NCBI RefSeq assembly: GCF_025244725.1
Contig: NZ_CP104203.1
Location: 496,001-560,000 of the forward strand
Reading direction: 5' to 3'
Source: Chryseobacterium oranimense
GTDB lineage: Bacteria; Bacteroidota; Bacteroidia; Flavobacteriales; Weeksellaceae
DNA length: 64,000 nt
Below the pieces are notes generated by a model, which saw nothing but the letters and a program-made list of their open reading frames with translations, was not told where the DNA came from and did no database searches. The first letter of the stretch is position 1. Every line of letters begins with the position of its first letter. Made by a program: the position numbers and the translations under genes. Positions 8,483-17,707 of this stretch are shown one piece after another.

Positions 8483-9690
8483 GGCAATATTGACATAGGA
8501 AAATGGAGCGTTAAGAAAATGATTTCTGTGAACGTTAAGAAAATTCTATTGTCCGAAGCGCGGGACTACATCTGATTCTCAACATAGATTGTTACCGCGC
8601 AAGTTTTAGAATTTTTAGAGAACAGAATTCATTTTTAGCGGAAGTTTCCCGTTCTTGAACTTTTGATTCTTTTGTTTCAAGACAAAAGAATGTAGTTAAG
8701 CTTCTCGCAGATTTTGCAGATGATGCAGATTTTTGAGCCCAAGATTTAAATGACTGACACAGTTTTTTTTGAGAGCGGCTTTTCAACAGTGGCAATATTG
8801 ACATAGGAAAATGGAGCGTTAAAAAAATGATTTCTGTTAACGTTAAGAAAATTCTACTGTCCGAAGCGCGGGACTACATCTGATTCCCAACATAGATTGT
8901 TACCGCGCAAGTTTTAGAATTTTTAGAGAACAGAATTCATTTTTAGCGGAAGTTTCCCGTTCTTGAACTTTTGATTCTTTTGTTTCAGGACAAAAGAATA
9001 TAATTAAGTTTCTAGCAGATTTTGCAGATGACGCAGATTTTTGAGCCAAAGATTTAAAGGACTGATACAGTTTTTTTTGAGAGCAGCTTTTCAACAGTGG
9101 CAATATTGACATAGGAAAATGGAGCGTTAAGAAAATGATTTCTGTGAACGTTAAGAAAATTCTACTGTCCGAAGCGCGGGACTACATCTGATTCCCAACA
9201 TAGATTGTTACCGCGCAAGTTTTAGAATTTTTAGAGAACAGAATTCATTTTTAGCGGAAGTTTCCCGTTCTTGAACTTTTGATTCTTTTGTTTCAGGACA
9301 AAAGAATATAATTAAGTTTCTAGCAGATTTTGCAGATGACGCAGATTTTTGAGCCAAAGATTTAAAGGACTGATACAGTTTTTTTTGAGAGCAGCTTTTC
9401 AACAGTGGCAATATTGACATAGGAAAATGGAGCGTTAAGAAAATGATTTCTGGGAACGTTAAGAAAATTCTATTGTCCGAAGCGCGGGACTACATCTGAT
9501 TCTCAACATAGATTGTTACCGCGCAAGTTTTAGAATTTTTAGAGTACAGAATTCATTTTTAGCGGAAGTTTCCCGGTCTTGAACTTTTGATTCTTTTGTT
9601 TCAAGACAAAAGAATGTAATTAAGTTTCTCGCAGATTTGCAGATTAAGCGGATTCTTCGGTTACAGATTTAAAAAATTGACATAGGAATA
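8483..9690. repeat. Tandem array of a 308-bp repeat (three full units plus one truncated)
   Basis: Units begin with GGCAATATTGACATAGG at 8483, 8791, 9099 and 9407, a constant 308-base period; a last TTGACATAGGAA at 9677 closes a shortened fourth unit. Units 2 and 3 are nearly identical, while 1 and 4 are more diverged. Each contains two copies of CGTTAAGAAAAT 25 bases apart, a GCGCGG...CCGCGC pair spanning about 43 bases, a perfect hairpin ATTCTTTTGT-loop-ACAAAAGAAT and a CAGATTNNN-type tract. The 70-codon open frames in each unit are a by-product of the repeat. No protein gene is seen from 8307 to 9794. Function unknown: possibilities are a recombination-prone non-coding element, an sRNA cassette or a decayed mobile repeat. 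Confidence 0.9.
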
Positions 9691-9741
9691 TTGTGTATTA
9701 CCGGTGATAATTCCTCTCCTCCGGACGAGTGATAAAAAAGA

Positions 9742-9771
9742 AAAGCTATTCCGGGTGATTGGAATAGCTTT
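9742..9771 (-). terminator. Terminator of the TonB receptor/DUF4249 operon
   Basis: Arms AAAGCTATTCC (9742-9752) and GGAATAGCTTT (9761-9771) form an 11-bp stem with an 8-base loop. Read on the minus strand, a T-rich run (TTTTCTTTTTT) follows. It is 24 bases past the stop of the DUF4249 gene. Confidence 0.85.
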
Positions 9772-9794
9772 TTTATAAAATAGTGTACTGTAGT

Positions 9795-10610
9795 TTACTG
9801 AATTACAATGCTTCTTTTCTGTACCGTATGTGCCGAGAAATATCCCAAAGCACCATTATTGATATTACTTGGAGGGTTGGTAGGCGTAACGCCTCCTCCA
9901 GGCCCGCCTCCTTCTGAAATCTGCAGCAGGGCAGAATAATAAGTGAAGATATTATGATCAATAGACTGCATTTCAACGTAAACAGTATCTCCGGGAGCTA
10001 CTTTATGATCGGTGGGATCATCCTTATCATCTTCGTTAGGAAGAAGTAATGGTCTTTGGTTCACCAATCCGTTATTCACATTGTCTGAGAATACCTCAAA
10101 GGTCTTTTTAGTCATATTGTTAATGGTAAAATTAAAAAGATAGCGGTTCCCCAATGCCGGCGGATCAGTAAAGACTGGTAAAAGGGTATAGGTAGTCTCA
10201 CCTCCGAATGTGAAAGAATCCTGTGTAAGACCATCAAAGCTTACAGCCTCAGGCATTGTACTCTGAGCGGTATACTGCTGGCCTTCCGCCTGTATTTTCA
10301 GGGTATAGGTACGGCCCGTTATTCCCGTGAAAGCTGTCGTTATATACTTTCCGTCGCCGATGTATTGTAAAGTTTCAGTCTGGCCTGTATTGTCGCTTAA
10401 AATAACCTGTGCTCCTGTAACTGCAGGATACTGGTTGTTTTGGGTAAAAGCCACAGATTTAGTTATCCTTACAGTATAAGGTCCCGGTTGGTTGGTGACA
10501 TTGCCTTCTATGACAATGGTTCCGCTCTTGTCGTCCAGATCCAGATTGATCTCCTTTTCACAGGAAGTGACTACAAACAGTGATAATATGATAAAAATAA
10601 TATTTTTCAT
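9795..10610 (-). CDS. DUF4249 family lipoprotein
   Basis: 271-residue outer-surface or periplasmic lipoprotein. A lipobox-type signal (MKNIIFIILSLFVVTSCEKE, Cys at about 17) is followed by the acidic ...EINLDLDD start and an Ig-like beta domain (IVIEGNVTNQPGPYTVRITKS) typical of DUF4249. It starts 3 bases after the TonB-dependent receptor stop and so is co-transcribed. In Bacteroidota this family is repeatedly found next to a TonB receptor and is thought to act as its surface partner, much as SusD does for SusC, though it is not a SusD homologue. The ligand cannot be read from sequence. Confidence 0.85.
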   Translation of the reverse strand: MKNIIFIILSLFVVTSCEKEINLDLDDKSGTIVIEGNVTNQPGPYTVRITKSVAFTQNNQYPAVTGAQVILSDNTGQTETLQYIGDGKYITTAFTGITGRTYTLKIQAEGQQYTAQSTMPEAVSFDGLTQDSFTFGGETTYTLLPVFTDPPALGNRYLFNFTINNMTKKTFEVFSDNVNNGLVNQRPLLLPNEDDKDDPTDHKVAPGDTVYVEMQSIDHNIFTYYSALLQISEGGGPGGGVTPTNPPSNINNGALGYFSAHTVQKRSIVIQ

Positions 10611-10613
10611 GAT

Positions 10614-12944
10614 CTAAAATTTGAAATTATAAGTGATGTTAGGAACCCAGCGGAATAATGAAGTCTGCACAGCTCGGGTTGTTCCCGGATTATTAGGATT
10701 GTCTTCGAACGTAATGGTATAGGCATTTTCGCGGCCGTAGATATTATAGATACCGAATGACCATGAACCTTTGAAGCGTTTGGTAGATTCCGGCTCATAA
10801 GTGGCACTCAGGTCCATTCTGTGGTAGGCGGGCATACGGTCGGCATTTCTGCTGCTGTACTGGAATATCGTCTGCCCGTTCAACTCGTACTTGGCAGTAG
10901 GAAAGGTTACGGCATTTCCGGTACTATAAACAAACAATCCGGATAGAGACCATTTCTTATTCAGTTCATAAGTGGCTACAATCGAAAGATCGTGGGTTTT
11001 GTCCATCCTGGCATTATACCATTCATTATCGTTGATACCGTTTATTTTTCTCTCGGTTTTAGACAAAGTATAGGAAATCCATCCGGTCAGTCTTCCGTTT
11101 TTCTTTTTGGCGATAAGTTCCAAACCGTAAGCTCTTCCTTTACCATACAAAAGTTCACTTTCTACATCTGCAGCAGTATCAAAGGTGATCTGCGCCCCGT
11201 TTTTGAAGTCGATTTGGTTTTGCATGGATTTATAATAGATTTCAGCATTCAGTTCATAATTATTGTTGTTGAAATTCCTGCTGTATCCGGCACTGATCTG
11301 GTCTGCTATTTCAGGTTTTACGCTATAGCTGCTCCCGATCCACTGGTCTGTAGGATTTCCGCTGCTGCTGTTGCTCAAAAGGTGCAGATTTTGTGTATTC
11401 CGTGAATATCCTGCCTTTACACTGCTAACTTCATTGATCCGGTAATTGGCCGTGATCCTTGGCTCCAGATTAACATATGTTTTTCCGAATTTACCCTTTT
11501 CCAGGAATCTTGTGTCTGTAATAACACCATTTTCATATGTATTATAAGTATCCCCACCCAACACACTGAAGGTAGAAAGTCTTAAACCATAATTCACGGT
11601 AAGCTTATTATTTACTTTAAAATCATCATTCATATATAAAGCATTTTCCCATGATTTTCTTGGATTTCTCGGGAAGCTGCTTACACTTGTTCCTGATGCG
11701 CTGCTCGGAGTAATGGTGTGGTAAATAGACTGCAGTCCGAAACGTACAGAATGCTTATTTCCCGCAAACCATGTAAAATCCTGCTTAAGGTTCCAGTCTT
11801 CGATCTGCGAATCCAGGCCAAAAGTGTTGTCATTACTGTGAAGACTGATTTTATAATTATAGTTGCTGTAAATAAACGAAGTATTGGAAAACAATTTGCT
11901 GTTGATAATGCTGTTCCAGCGTAGGGTTGCTGTTGTGTTTCCCCAGTCGGTAGAAAAAGTATCACCCAGTCCCAAAACATCTCTGCCAAAATATGCGGAT
12001 AAATAAAGACGGTTGTTGTCATTGATCTGATAATTTGCTTTTAAATTGAGATCATAGAAATACAGCTTACTGTCTTTGAAATCATCAGTTGTTTTTAGGA
12101 ATAGATCAGCATACGTTCTTCTTCCCGAAACAATAAATGAAGATTTTTCCTTCTGGATAGGCCCTTCCACGCTCAGCCTGCTGCTGATCAGCCCGATTCC
12201 CCCATTCACATTATAATCCTTATTGTTCCCGTCTTTCATCTTGACATCCATTACCGAAGAAAGACGTCCTCCGTATTGGGCGGGGCTGTTTCCTTTAATA
12301 ATACTCGCATCCTTCAGGGCGTCACTATTGAATGTGCTGAAAAAACCAAGAAGATGGGAAGCATTATAAACAGGAGCTTCGTCTAATAAAATCAAGTTTT
12401 GGTCTGTAGCACCACCTCTCACACTGAAACCGCTGCTTCCCTCACCATTGCTTTTAATTCCCGGTAAAAGCTGTATTGTTTTCATTACATCCTTTTCCCC
12501 GAATAAAACCGGAAGTTTTTCAATGTTTTTAATGCTTAGAGTCTCGGTTCCCATTTGGGCTGTGGTAAGATTTTTATTCTTCTTTACCCCTGAAATAACC
12601 ACTTCATCAATATTTCCTACTTTCTGATCCTCCTGATTTAAAGGAAGGTCTATCTTTGTATTTTGCTCAACTCTGATAGCCTGTTCAAAATCGCGGTACC
12701 CCGGATATGAAATAATCAATGTATAATTTCCCTCAGGAAGCGACAGCGAGTAGAAGCCATATTCGTTGGCAACCACAGAAATTGTGGGATCTTCACTTAC
12801 TTTTATAGTGACCCCGATCAGCAGTTCGCCATTCTTGTTATCTTTCACAGTACCGCTTACTGAGTATTTTTGCTGCGCCAAAGCCAGGGAGCCGAAACAG
12901 AGTGCGGCGGCCGTGACGGCAGTTTTAAAAAACAATTTTTGCAT
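10614..12944 (-). CDS. TonB-dependent receptor with carboxypeptidase-like regulatory domain
   Basis: 776-residue outer-membrane transporter. A signal peptide ends at about residue 23 (ALAQQ). A CarboxypepD_reg-like domain (YSVSGTVKDNKNGELLIGVTI, about 25-110) precedes the plug (about 130-240; GFSVRGGATDQNLILLDEAPVYN, KGNSPAQYGGRLSSVMDV), then a 22-strand barrel ending in the aromatic RWVPNITYNFKF. The order and the DUF4249 partner directly downstream mark it as one of the Bacteroidota receptor/DUF4249 pairs. There is no adjacent sigma/anti-sigma pair and no enzyme gene to name the substrate. The upstream 550 bases are free for regulation. Confidence 0.92.
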   Translation of the reverse strand: MQKLFFKTAVTAAALCFGSLALAQQKYSVSGTVKDNKNGELLIGVTIKVSEDPTISVVANEYGFYSLSLPEGNYTLIISYPGYRDFEQAIRVEQNTKIDLPLNQEDQKVGNIDEVVISGVKKNKNLTTAQMGTETLSIKNIEKLPVLFGEKDVMKTIQLLPGIKSNGEGSSGFSVRGGATDQNLILLDEAPVYNASHLLGFFSTFNSDALKDASIIKGNSPAQYGGRLSSVMDVKMKDGNNKDYNVNGGIGLISSRLSVEGPIQKEKSSFIVSGRRTYADLFLKTTDDFKDSKLYFYDLNLKANYQINDNNRLYLSAYFGRDVLGLGDTFSTDWGNTTATLRWNSIINSKLFSNTSFIYSNYNYKISLHSNDNTFGLDSQIEDWNLKQDFTWFAGNKHSVRFGLQSIYHTITPSSASGTSVSSFPRNPRKSWENALYMNDDFKVNNKLTVNYGLRLSTFSVLGGDTYNTYENGVITDTRFLEKGKFGKTYVNLEPRITANYRINEVSSVKAGYSRNTQNLHLLSNSSSGNPTDQWIGSSYSVKPEIADQISAGYSRNFNNNNYELNAEIYYKSMQNQIDFKNGAQITFDTAADVESELLYGKGRAYGLELIAKKKNGRLTGWISYTLSKTERKINGINDNEWYNARMDKTHDLSIVATYELNKKWSLSGLFVYSTGNAVTFPTAKYELNGQTIFQYSSRNADRMPAYHRMDLSATYEPESTKRFKGSWSFGIYNIYGRENAYTITFEDNPNNPGTTRAVQTSLFRWVPNITYNFKF

Positions 12945-13498
12945 TGAGTTTAAATTTTAATGGAGTAGAAATCTATCAAATAGTGTAGTTAAATTGATTG
13001 AGAATAAAGCCGATCAGAAAACCGAAAAAATTAGACTGGTGAAACTTTATAGTTAGATAAATGGTTAATAGTTTACTTTCAAACGGGGAAAAGCAGTCTA
13101 TATTATGATATGCATAAAAAAAATATGATACCGTATGCTAATACGAAACAGCAGAAAAATATTTAGGAATCCTCATCATCCTGGTCACAGGTACTTTTCT
13201 TGTTGATTTAATTAGCTGCATCTTGTTTTCTGGTTTATCGTTTGGTGTAGTTATTTTGAAAAAGGAAAAAATCCCTCTTCCGGGAATACAAAAATAGCAA
13301 AATACCTGTATCAGCCTTATAATTAATTGTAATCTTATTGTTAATTATTGATTGAGCTTTAATAATTAAGATGTTAAAAGAGAAAATCGATCGGGAACTA
13401 AACCTACTAATCATACGAAACATTTATATTTGTCCGATGATTTTCTTTACAGTTGAAAAAAGACTTTCGAAATATATTTTTAACTAAATGATTACAAG
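12945..13498. other. 554-bp intergenic region between divergent genes
   Basis: AT-rich spacer between the TonB receptor and the LysE-type gene. I see no convincing gene in it. A candidate promoter for the LysE gene is TTG (13453-13455) with TATATTTT (13473-13480) 17 bases later, one base off the flavobacterial -7 box; a perfect -7 box, TATATTTG, also occurs at 13425-13432 but without a -33 element. Confidence 0.5.
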
Positions 13499-14134
13499 AT
13501 GATTCCATTTCACGAACTCTTATTTTTTGTCCTTGCTGCACTGATATTGGTGATAAGCCCCGGGCCAAATATGATCTATCTGATTTCCAAATCGATAACG
13601 CAAGGTAAAAAATCAGGAATGATTTCGCTGGCCGGAATAGTTTGCGGTTTTCTCTTTCACATCATTATGGTATCATTCGGGCTTACAGCGGTATTGCTGG
13701 CTGTTCCGCTTGCTTATACGGTGCTGAAAACGCTTGGAACAGTTTATCTTTTGTATCTGGCATATCAGGCAATTAAGCCCAAAAGCAGAAATATATTTGA
13801 AGTAGATAAAAACGGTTCACACGATAGTCCCGTAAAGCTTTTCACAGTTGGTTTTATGACGAATGTACTGAATCCGAAAGTGGCTGTATTTTACCTGTCT
13901 TTTTTCCCACAGTTCATTAAGCCTGAATATGGTTCAGTATTGACCCAAAGCCTGGAGCTGGGAGTGATCCAGGTTTTTGTGAGCTTCAGTATCAACTTTA
14001 TCATCGTACTGGCGGCGGCAAGAGTTGCTGCGTTTTTTGCAGGTAATCCTTTTTGGGTAAAGGTTCAAAAGTGGTTTATGGCAAGCGTTTTAATGTTTTT
14101 GGCAGTAAAAATGGCCTTTTCAAAAGCTAAATAG
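13499..14134 (+). CDS. LysE/RhtB family amino-acid exporter
   Basis: 211-residue inner-membrane protein with six hydrophobic segments, the size and layout of LysE/RhtB exporters of amino acids or similar small metabolites. The family signature SPGPNMIYLISKSITQGKKSG is at residues 20-40, and the second conserved block FMTNVLNPKVAVFYLSFFPQF at about 120-140. The AraC-type regulator gene begins 13 bases after its stop, so the two are likely co-transcribed. Substrate cannot be assigned; nearby siderophore and regulatory genes do not settle it. Confidence 0.88.
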   Translation: MIPFHELLFFVLAALILVISPGPNMIYLISKSITQGKKSGMISLAGIVCGFLFHIIMVSFGLTAVLLAVPLAYTVLKTLGTVYLLYLAYQAIKPKSRNIFEVDKNGSHDSPVKLFTVGFMTNVLNPKVAVFYLSFFPQFIKPEYGSVLTQSLELGVIQVFVSFSINFIIVLAAARVAAFFAGNPFWVKVQKWFMASVLMFLAVKMAFSKAK

Positions 14135-14147
14135 CCTGAAAGCAAAT

Positions 14148-15020
14148 ATGAAGCAGAAAATCCCCACATACGACTTAAGTGGAATTACCCGGCATGGCAT
14201 CCTGATTGAAAGAATTGAAAAGCGCACTATCAGTACTGAGGATAATCTGTTTGATAAAGGCATTCACCGTGACAGTCATTATATTTTTACGTTTCTGGAA
14301 AGCGGGCGGGCTAAAATGATGGTTGATTTTAAGATGATAGAAGCGCGTGATACAGCTGTTTTCTTTCTGCTGCCGGGACAGGTTCACGAAGGTATTCTTA
14401 TGGAACAAGTTACCGGATGGTTTATTGCAGTGAAGGCAGACCTATTGCCGGATCCTGTGAGATCGGTTTTTGAGGAGGCCATTGTGGATATACATCCGGT
14501 TTCCATCGACAAAAACTGGGCTGAGAAGCTCAGTACATGTGCCGGAATGCTTCAGATGTCCTGTACAGAAGAAATGCTTGGAACCAAAGAAGGCTTTTTG
14601 GTCATCCGGTCTTTAATAAACGCTTTTACAGGGATGTATGCGATGATTTTTTCAGGAGAAACTAATTCCGGGATATCCGTTGAAAGCCGGGCGGTTCAGT
14701 TAGTAAGAAAATTCAGGATTCTTGTAAGGAAAGAATTTAAAACCATGAAAAGTCCATCATCTTACGCCGAAGCTTTGAATATTTCCCGCGGCTATCTTAC
14801 TGATGTTATCCGGGAAGTTACAGGAAGATCTGCACAGTACTGGATTCATCAGGAAGTTTTAATTGAAGCCAAAAGGCTCTTGTCTTTTACTCAACTATCA
14901 GTAAAAGAAATTTCTTATGATCTCGGGTATAGTGATTATGCCTATTTTTCCCGTTTATTTTCCAAGATTGAAGGCTGTCCGCCGTCAGAATTCCGGAACA
15001 AAAAAGAAAATGGAGAATAA
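14148..15020 (+). CDS. AraC family transcriptional regulator
   Basis: 290-residue regulator. The N-terminal part (about 1-160) is a cupin-like sensor (DSHYIFTFLESGRAKMMVDFK, FFLLPGQVHEG). The C-terminal 100 residues carry the double helix-turn-helix: AEALNISRGYLTDVIREVTGRSAQYWI and VKEISYDLGYSDYAYFSRLFSKIEGCPPSEFR, the standard AraC end. It follows the LysE gene by 13 bases and precedes a siderophore-interacting protein gene by 80 bases. It may control this small group, but no effector is visible. Confidence 0.9.
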   Translation: MKQKIPTYDLSGITRHGILIERIEKRTISTEDNLFDKGIHRDSHYIFTFLESGRAKMMVDFKMIEARDTAVFFLLPGQVHEGILMEQVTGWFIAVKADLLPDPVRSVFEEAIVDIHPVSIDKNWAEKLSTCAGMLQMSCTEEMLGTKEGFLVIRSLINAFTGMYAMIFSGETNSGISVESRAVQLVRKFRILVRKEFKTMKSPSSYAEALNISRGYLTDVIREVTGRSAQYWIHQEVLIEAKRLLSFTQLSVKEISYDLGYSDYAYFSRLFSKIEGCPPSEFRNKKENGE

Positions 15021-15100
15021 CCGCGAATTGTCCAATTAATTCCCTGAAACGGCTATCGGTCCGTTTTTGTTTTGAAGCTTCCTTTGCATTAAAATTTTTT

Positions 15101-15823
15101 ATGCCAAGCTTACCAAAATGGATCAATGACACTTTAGAAAATGTCATGTCCTCAAAATTTAAAGACTGTACCGTTATTTATACTGAAAATATTTCAAAAG
15201 ATCTTAGGCTTATCCGCTTTGCTGCCGATCTGGAAGATATTTCATTTGAACCTGCTTATGCCATTGGAATGAGAGTCAACGAAAGGGATTACCGTAATTA
15301 TTCACCCTTCAATTTTAACAGGCAGGAAGGGACTTTCGATGTTCTGTTTCATCTCCATAATGCCGATTCTGTCGGAAGCCGTTTCGCTCATGATCTGTCA
15401 GAAGGTGATGTTACCAAAATTTTAATGCCCAGAGGAAAACGTTTTTTTGAATCTAATGCAGAAATTCATTTTTCGATAGGTGACGAAACTTCGCTTGGGA
15501 GCTCTCTGGCCATCAAAGAAGCAGCGGAAGAAACAGGAGGCTCGTTTGTCTGCCTTCATGAGCTGGAAGAATCTTCATCCCTGAAAAAGATCGAATTATA
15601 CGGTTACCATGCATCCAAAAATGATATACATAACATCATAGGAGCTTTGAACGACTTTTTGAAAGAAGAAAAGGAGGCTGTTTACAACAACAAAGTAGTT
15701 TTTTATCTTACAGGAAACGGGAATACAATGTCTGCAGTCAGGAAATTTCTTAAAACAAAGAGTGTGGATGCTAAATGTATCAGATCGCAGGCATATTGGA
15801 TGGAAGGGAAAAAGGGGTTATAG
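15101..15823 (+). CDS. Siderophore-interacting FAD protein (ferric-siderophore reductase family)
   Basis: 240-residue flavoprotein of the SIP family, which reduces ferric siderophores in the cytosol with NAD(P)H. The FAD-binding region includes YRNYSPFNF (RxYS-type motif, about residue 63-73); the NAD-binding part has SIGDETSLGSSLAIK (about 125) and VVFYLTGNGNTMSAVRKFL (about 205); the C-terminal RSQAYWMEGKKG is the family ending. I keep the ATG at 15101, although an ATG 16 codons later is possible. It is in the same direction as the AraC regulator, which may regulate iron acquisition, but no siderophore synthesis genes are in the window. Confidence 0.85.
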   Translation: MPSLPKWINDTLENVMSSKFKDCTVIYTENISKDLRLIRFAADLEDISFEPAYAIGMRVNERDYRNYSPFNFNRQEGTFDVLFHLHNADSVGSRFAHDLSEGDVTKILMPRGKRFFESNAEIHFSIGDETSLGSSLAIKEAAEETGGSFVCLHELEESSSLKKIELYGYHASKNDIHNIIGALNDFLKEEKEAVYNNKVVFYLTGNGNTMSAVRKFLKTKSVDAKCIRSQAYWMEGKKGL

Positions 15824-15915
15824 TGAAAGTTAAGTGTTTATATTTTTTGTTAGAATACTGAAGACTGAATAAATTTCTGAAAATCTGTATTTTACAAACT
15901 AATAATAACCAAAAC

Positions 15916-15946
15916 GAGCAATGAAAACCTCCATTGCTCATTTTTT
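15916..15946. terminator. Bidirectional terminator
   Basis: GAGCAATG (15916-15923) pairs with CATTGCTC (15932-15939) over an 8-base loop; a T-run follows on the plus strand and an A-run precedes it. It lies between the convergent siderophore-interacting protein and T9SS-cargo genes. Confidence 0.8.
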
Positions 15947-15966
15947 GAAAATAATATATCAAGCAT

Positions 15967-17142
15967 TTAATCCTCCAGAACCATTTTTTTAGAACCTGTA
16001 ATTTTTCCGTCGGTCATCATTGTATACATATATGTACCGGATGGAAGGTCTGAACTTGAAACAGTAACTGCACCGTTCCCTTTTTCACGAAGCGGGAAAG
16101 ATTTTACCAGCTGCCCGGAGATGCTGTAGATCTCAATAGAAGCTGTTTTTGCATTTTTCGGCAGATAATAGCTGATGCTTGTTCCGTTTTTAGTGGGATT
16201 GGGAACATTCTGGGCTAGTTTTGCTACATCAGATGACGATATATCAGTTGATGAAATGCCCTTTTTCAATAGCAGTTGCTTCAGTTCATCTACCGTGTTT
16301 TCGAGGTTTTTGATGCGGTCTTCCAGTTTCAGGATGGTTTCATCCGGAGATGCCATTCTGTTAAGAGCAGTATTGGAAACCATTACATTTCCGCTAGGAT
16401 CCACTACCAGGGCGCGACCGCTTCCTGTAGGCAGGTTTTCATGTCTTACGGTTCCTACGGTATGGAAATTGGCGGTAGGAGTGAGCGTAAGAATACCTAC
16501 ACTTTTATCTTTGATCAGCATCGTTGATGTAGTCGATAACCCAAACATAATTGACAATGGAATGTTGTTCGTCAGTTTTGCACCTCCGGTTCCGGAACCT
16601 ATTACAAAAGAACGGTTACCCGTAGCGGCAAGATCAATTCCGAATCCGCCGGAATAAACATCTTTAAGATCAATACCTACTCCTAATGCAAACTGGTTAT
16701 GGTTTCTGATGATGTTTTTCCAGCCCAGAGCTACAGATTTGCTTGATCCATTCAGGACAGCATTGGCCTGGCCGCCAATAACATTGGCTCCTCCGCCGTT
16801 GGCCAGATCATTTTCCCAGCCTGCTACCAGTGAGCTTCCGGCGTTGCCTCCAAGAACATTGGAGATGCCGACAACGATGCTCCCCTTTGCTTTGGCAGCA
16901 TTGGAATTGTTCACAGCATCTACGATAAATGTGCCGGGTTCATTAAGAATAGCCTGCCCCGGATTAGCTGAAGCGCCATTGGTTCTCAGGTAAAAAGCGG
17001 TTGGGTCTACTGTTCCTGCATAATTGGCCGGGGTAATACCCGCATTTCCGTTGATGTCCCACTGCTGGGCACTGGCGATGCCTGTTAAAAGGGCCATAGC
17101 AGCAGCCAGGCCATTTTTCATGGATAATAATGATGTTTTCAT
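15967..17142 (-). CDS. Secreted protein with type IX secretion (type A) sorting domain
   Basis: 391 residues. A signal peptide is seen (cleavage after ALLTGIASAQQ). The middle (about 60-230) has short Gly/Asn/Ala repeats such as VVGISNVLGGNAGSSLVAG and FALGVGIDLK, resembling head repeats of surface adhesins. A short coiled coil (ILKLEDRIKNLENTVDELKQLL, about 265-290) precedes the C-terminal T9SS type A domain (about 305-391: NVPNPTKNGTSISYYLP, IEIYSISGQLVKSF, LPSGTYMYTMMTDG, KKMVLED). It is therefore predicted to be exported by the Sec system, then crossed to the surface by T9SS and anchored or released. A structural or adhesive role is inferred; no enzyme motif is seen. Confidence 0.85.
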   Translation of the reverse strand: MKTSLLSMKNGLAAAMALLTGIASAQQWDINGNAGITPANYAGTVDPTAFYLRTNGASANPGQAILNEPGTFIVDAVNNSNAAKAKGSIVVGISNVLGGNAGSSLVAGWENDLANGGGANVIGGQANAVLNGSSKSVALGWKNIIRNHNQFALGVGIDLKDVYSGGFGIDLAATGNRSFVIGSGTGGAKLTNNIPLSIMFGLSTTSTMLIKDKSVGILTLTPTANFHTVGTVRHENLPTGSGRALVVDPSGNVMVSNTALNRMASPDETILKLEDRIKNLENTVDELKQLLLKKGISSTDISSSDVAKLAQNVPNPTKNGTSISYYLPKNAKTASIEIYSISGQLVKSFPLREKGNGAVTVSSSDLPSGTYMYTMMTDGKITGSKKMVLED

Positions 17143-17707
17143 AAATTTTGAATTTTGATGGTTTTAGTTATCACTAAAGTATGAAATATTTGTATTGAAA
17201 ATATATTTTAATCACAATAAAGTGATTTTAAAATAATGTTAATTGGTTTGAAATCAATAATAAAGGGGATAATTTGAATTATTTTTAATATCTATATGTT
17301 TTATTTGTTTAATCTAATTATTCTGAAATCCTTTTCAGTACAAAGATTTCAAATTATTTACCCCAAATTCTTTTAAGAAGATAGGCTCACTTCCCTGACC
17401 AGTCTTAAAACCTAGAAATAACCCTCGAAGATGTACAATAATGTGCATCTTTTTTATGATAATATAATGTTATTAATTTTTAATTATTAAAATAAAGACA
17501 ATACGCTTAAAATAATTTTAGTTTTTTTCTTTACCATTTAAGTCTCTTATACTACGTGAACTAGCCCTGTTTAATTCAAAAAAACGGTCAGTAAATAGGA
17601 TGTTGAAAAAATACTTTGGTATGCAAATTGTTGATAGGTCCTGTATTTTGGAAAACGCATTTTGGTTCTTAAAATGCGTAAATAATCTTAATTTATTATA
17701 AAAGCGT
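17143..17707. other. 565-bp intergenic region between divergent secreted-protein genes
   Basis: Very AT-rich spacer (long T and A runs around 17455-17540). No gene is seen. It must hold the promoters of both flanking genes. The only clear structure is the perfect hairpin at 17655-17679 near the downstream gene, listed separately. Confidence 0.5.
17655..17679 (+). promoter_or_regulatory. Perfect 9-bp hairpin in the leader of the 17708 gene
   Basis: ACGCATTTT (17655-17663), a 7-base loop and AAAATGCGT (17671-17679) form a perfect stem 28 bases before the start codon and just after a TGTATTTTGG block that resembles a -7 box. No T-run follows, so it is more likely an mRNA leader structure or a protein-binding palindrome than a terminator. 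Confidence 0.5.

Noticed and set aside
8592..9420. Three 70-codon open frames on the minus strand, one in each 308-bp unit
   Set aside because: They follow the repeat period exactly, are lysine/serine-rich, cross the hairpins and lack any sign of constraint at protein level.
8483..9690. CRISPR array
   Set aside because: The unit is 308 bases with no unique spacers; no cas genes nearby.
13438..13488. 16-codon frame upstream of the LysE gene
   Set aside because: Too short, lies over the candidate promoter, and has no regulatory codon run.
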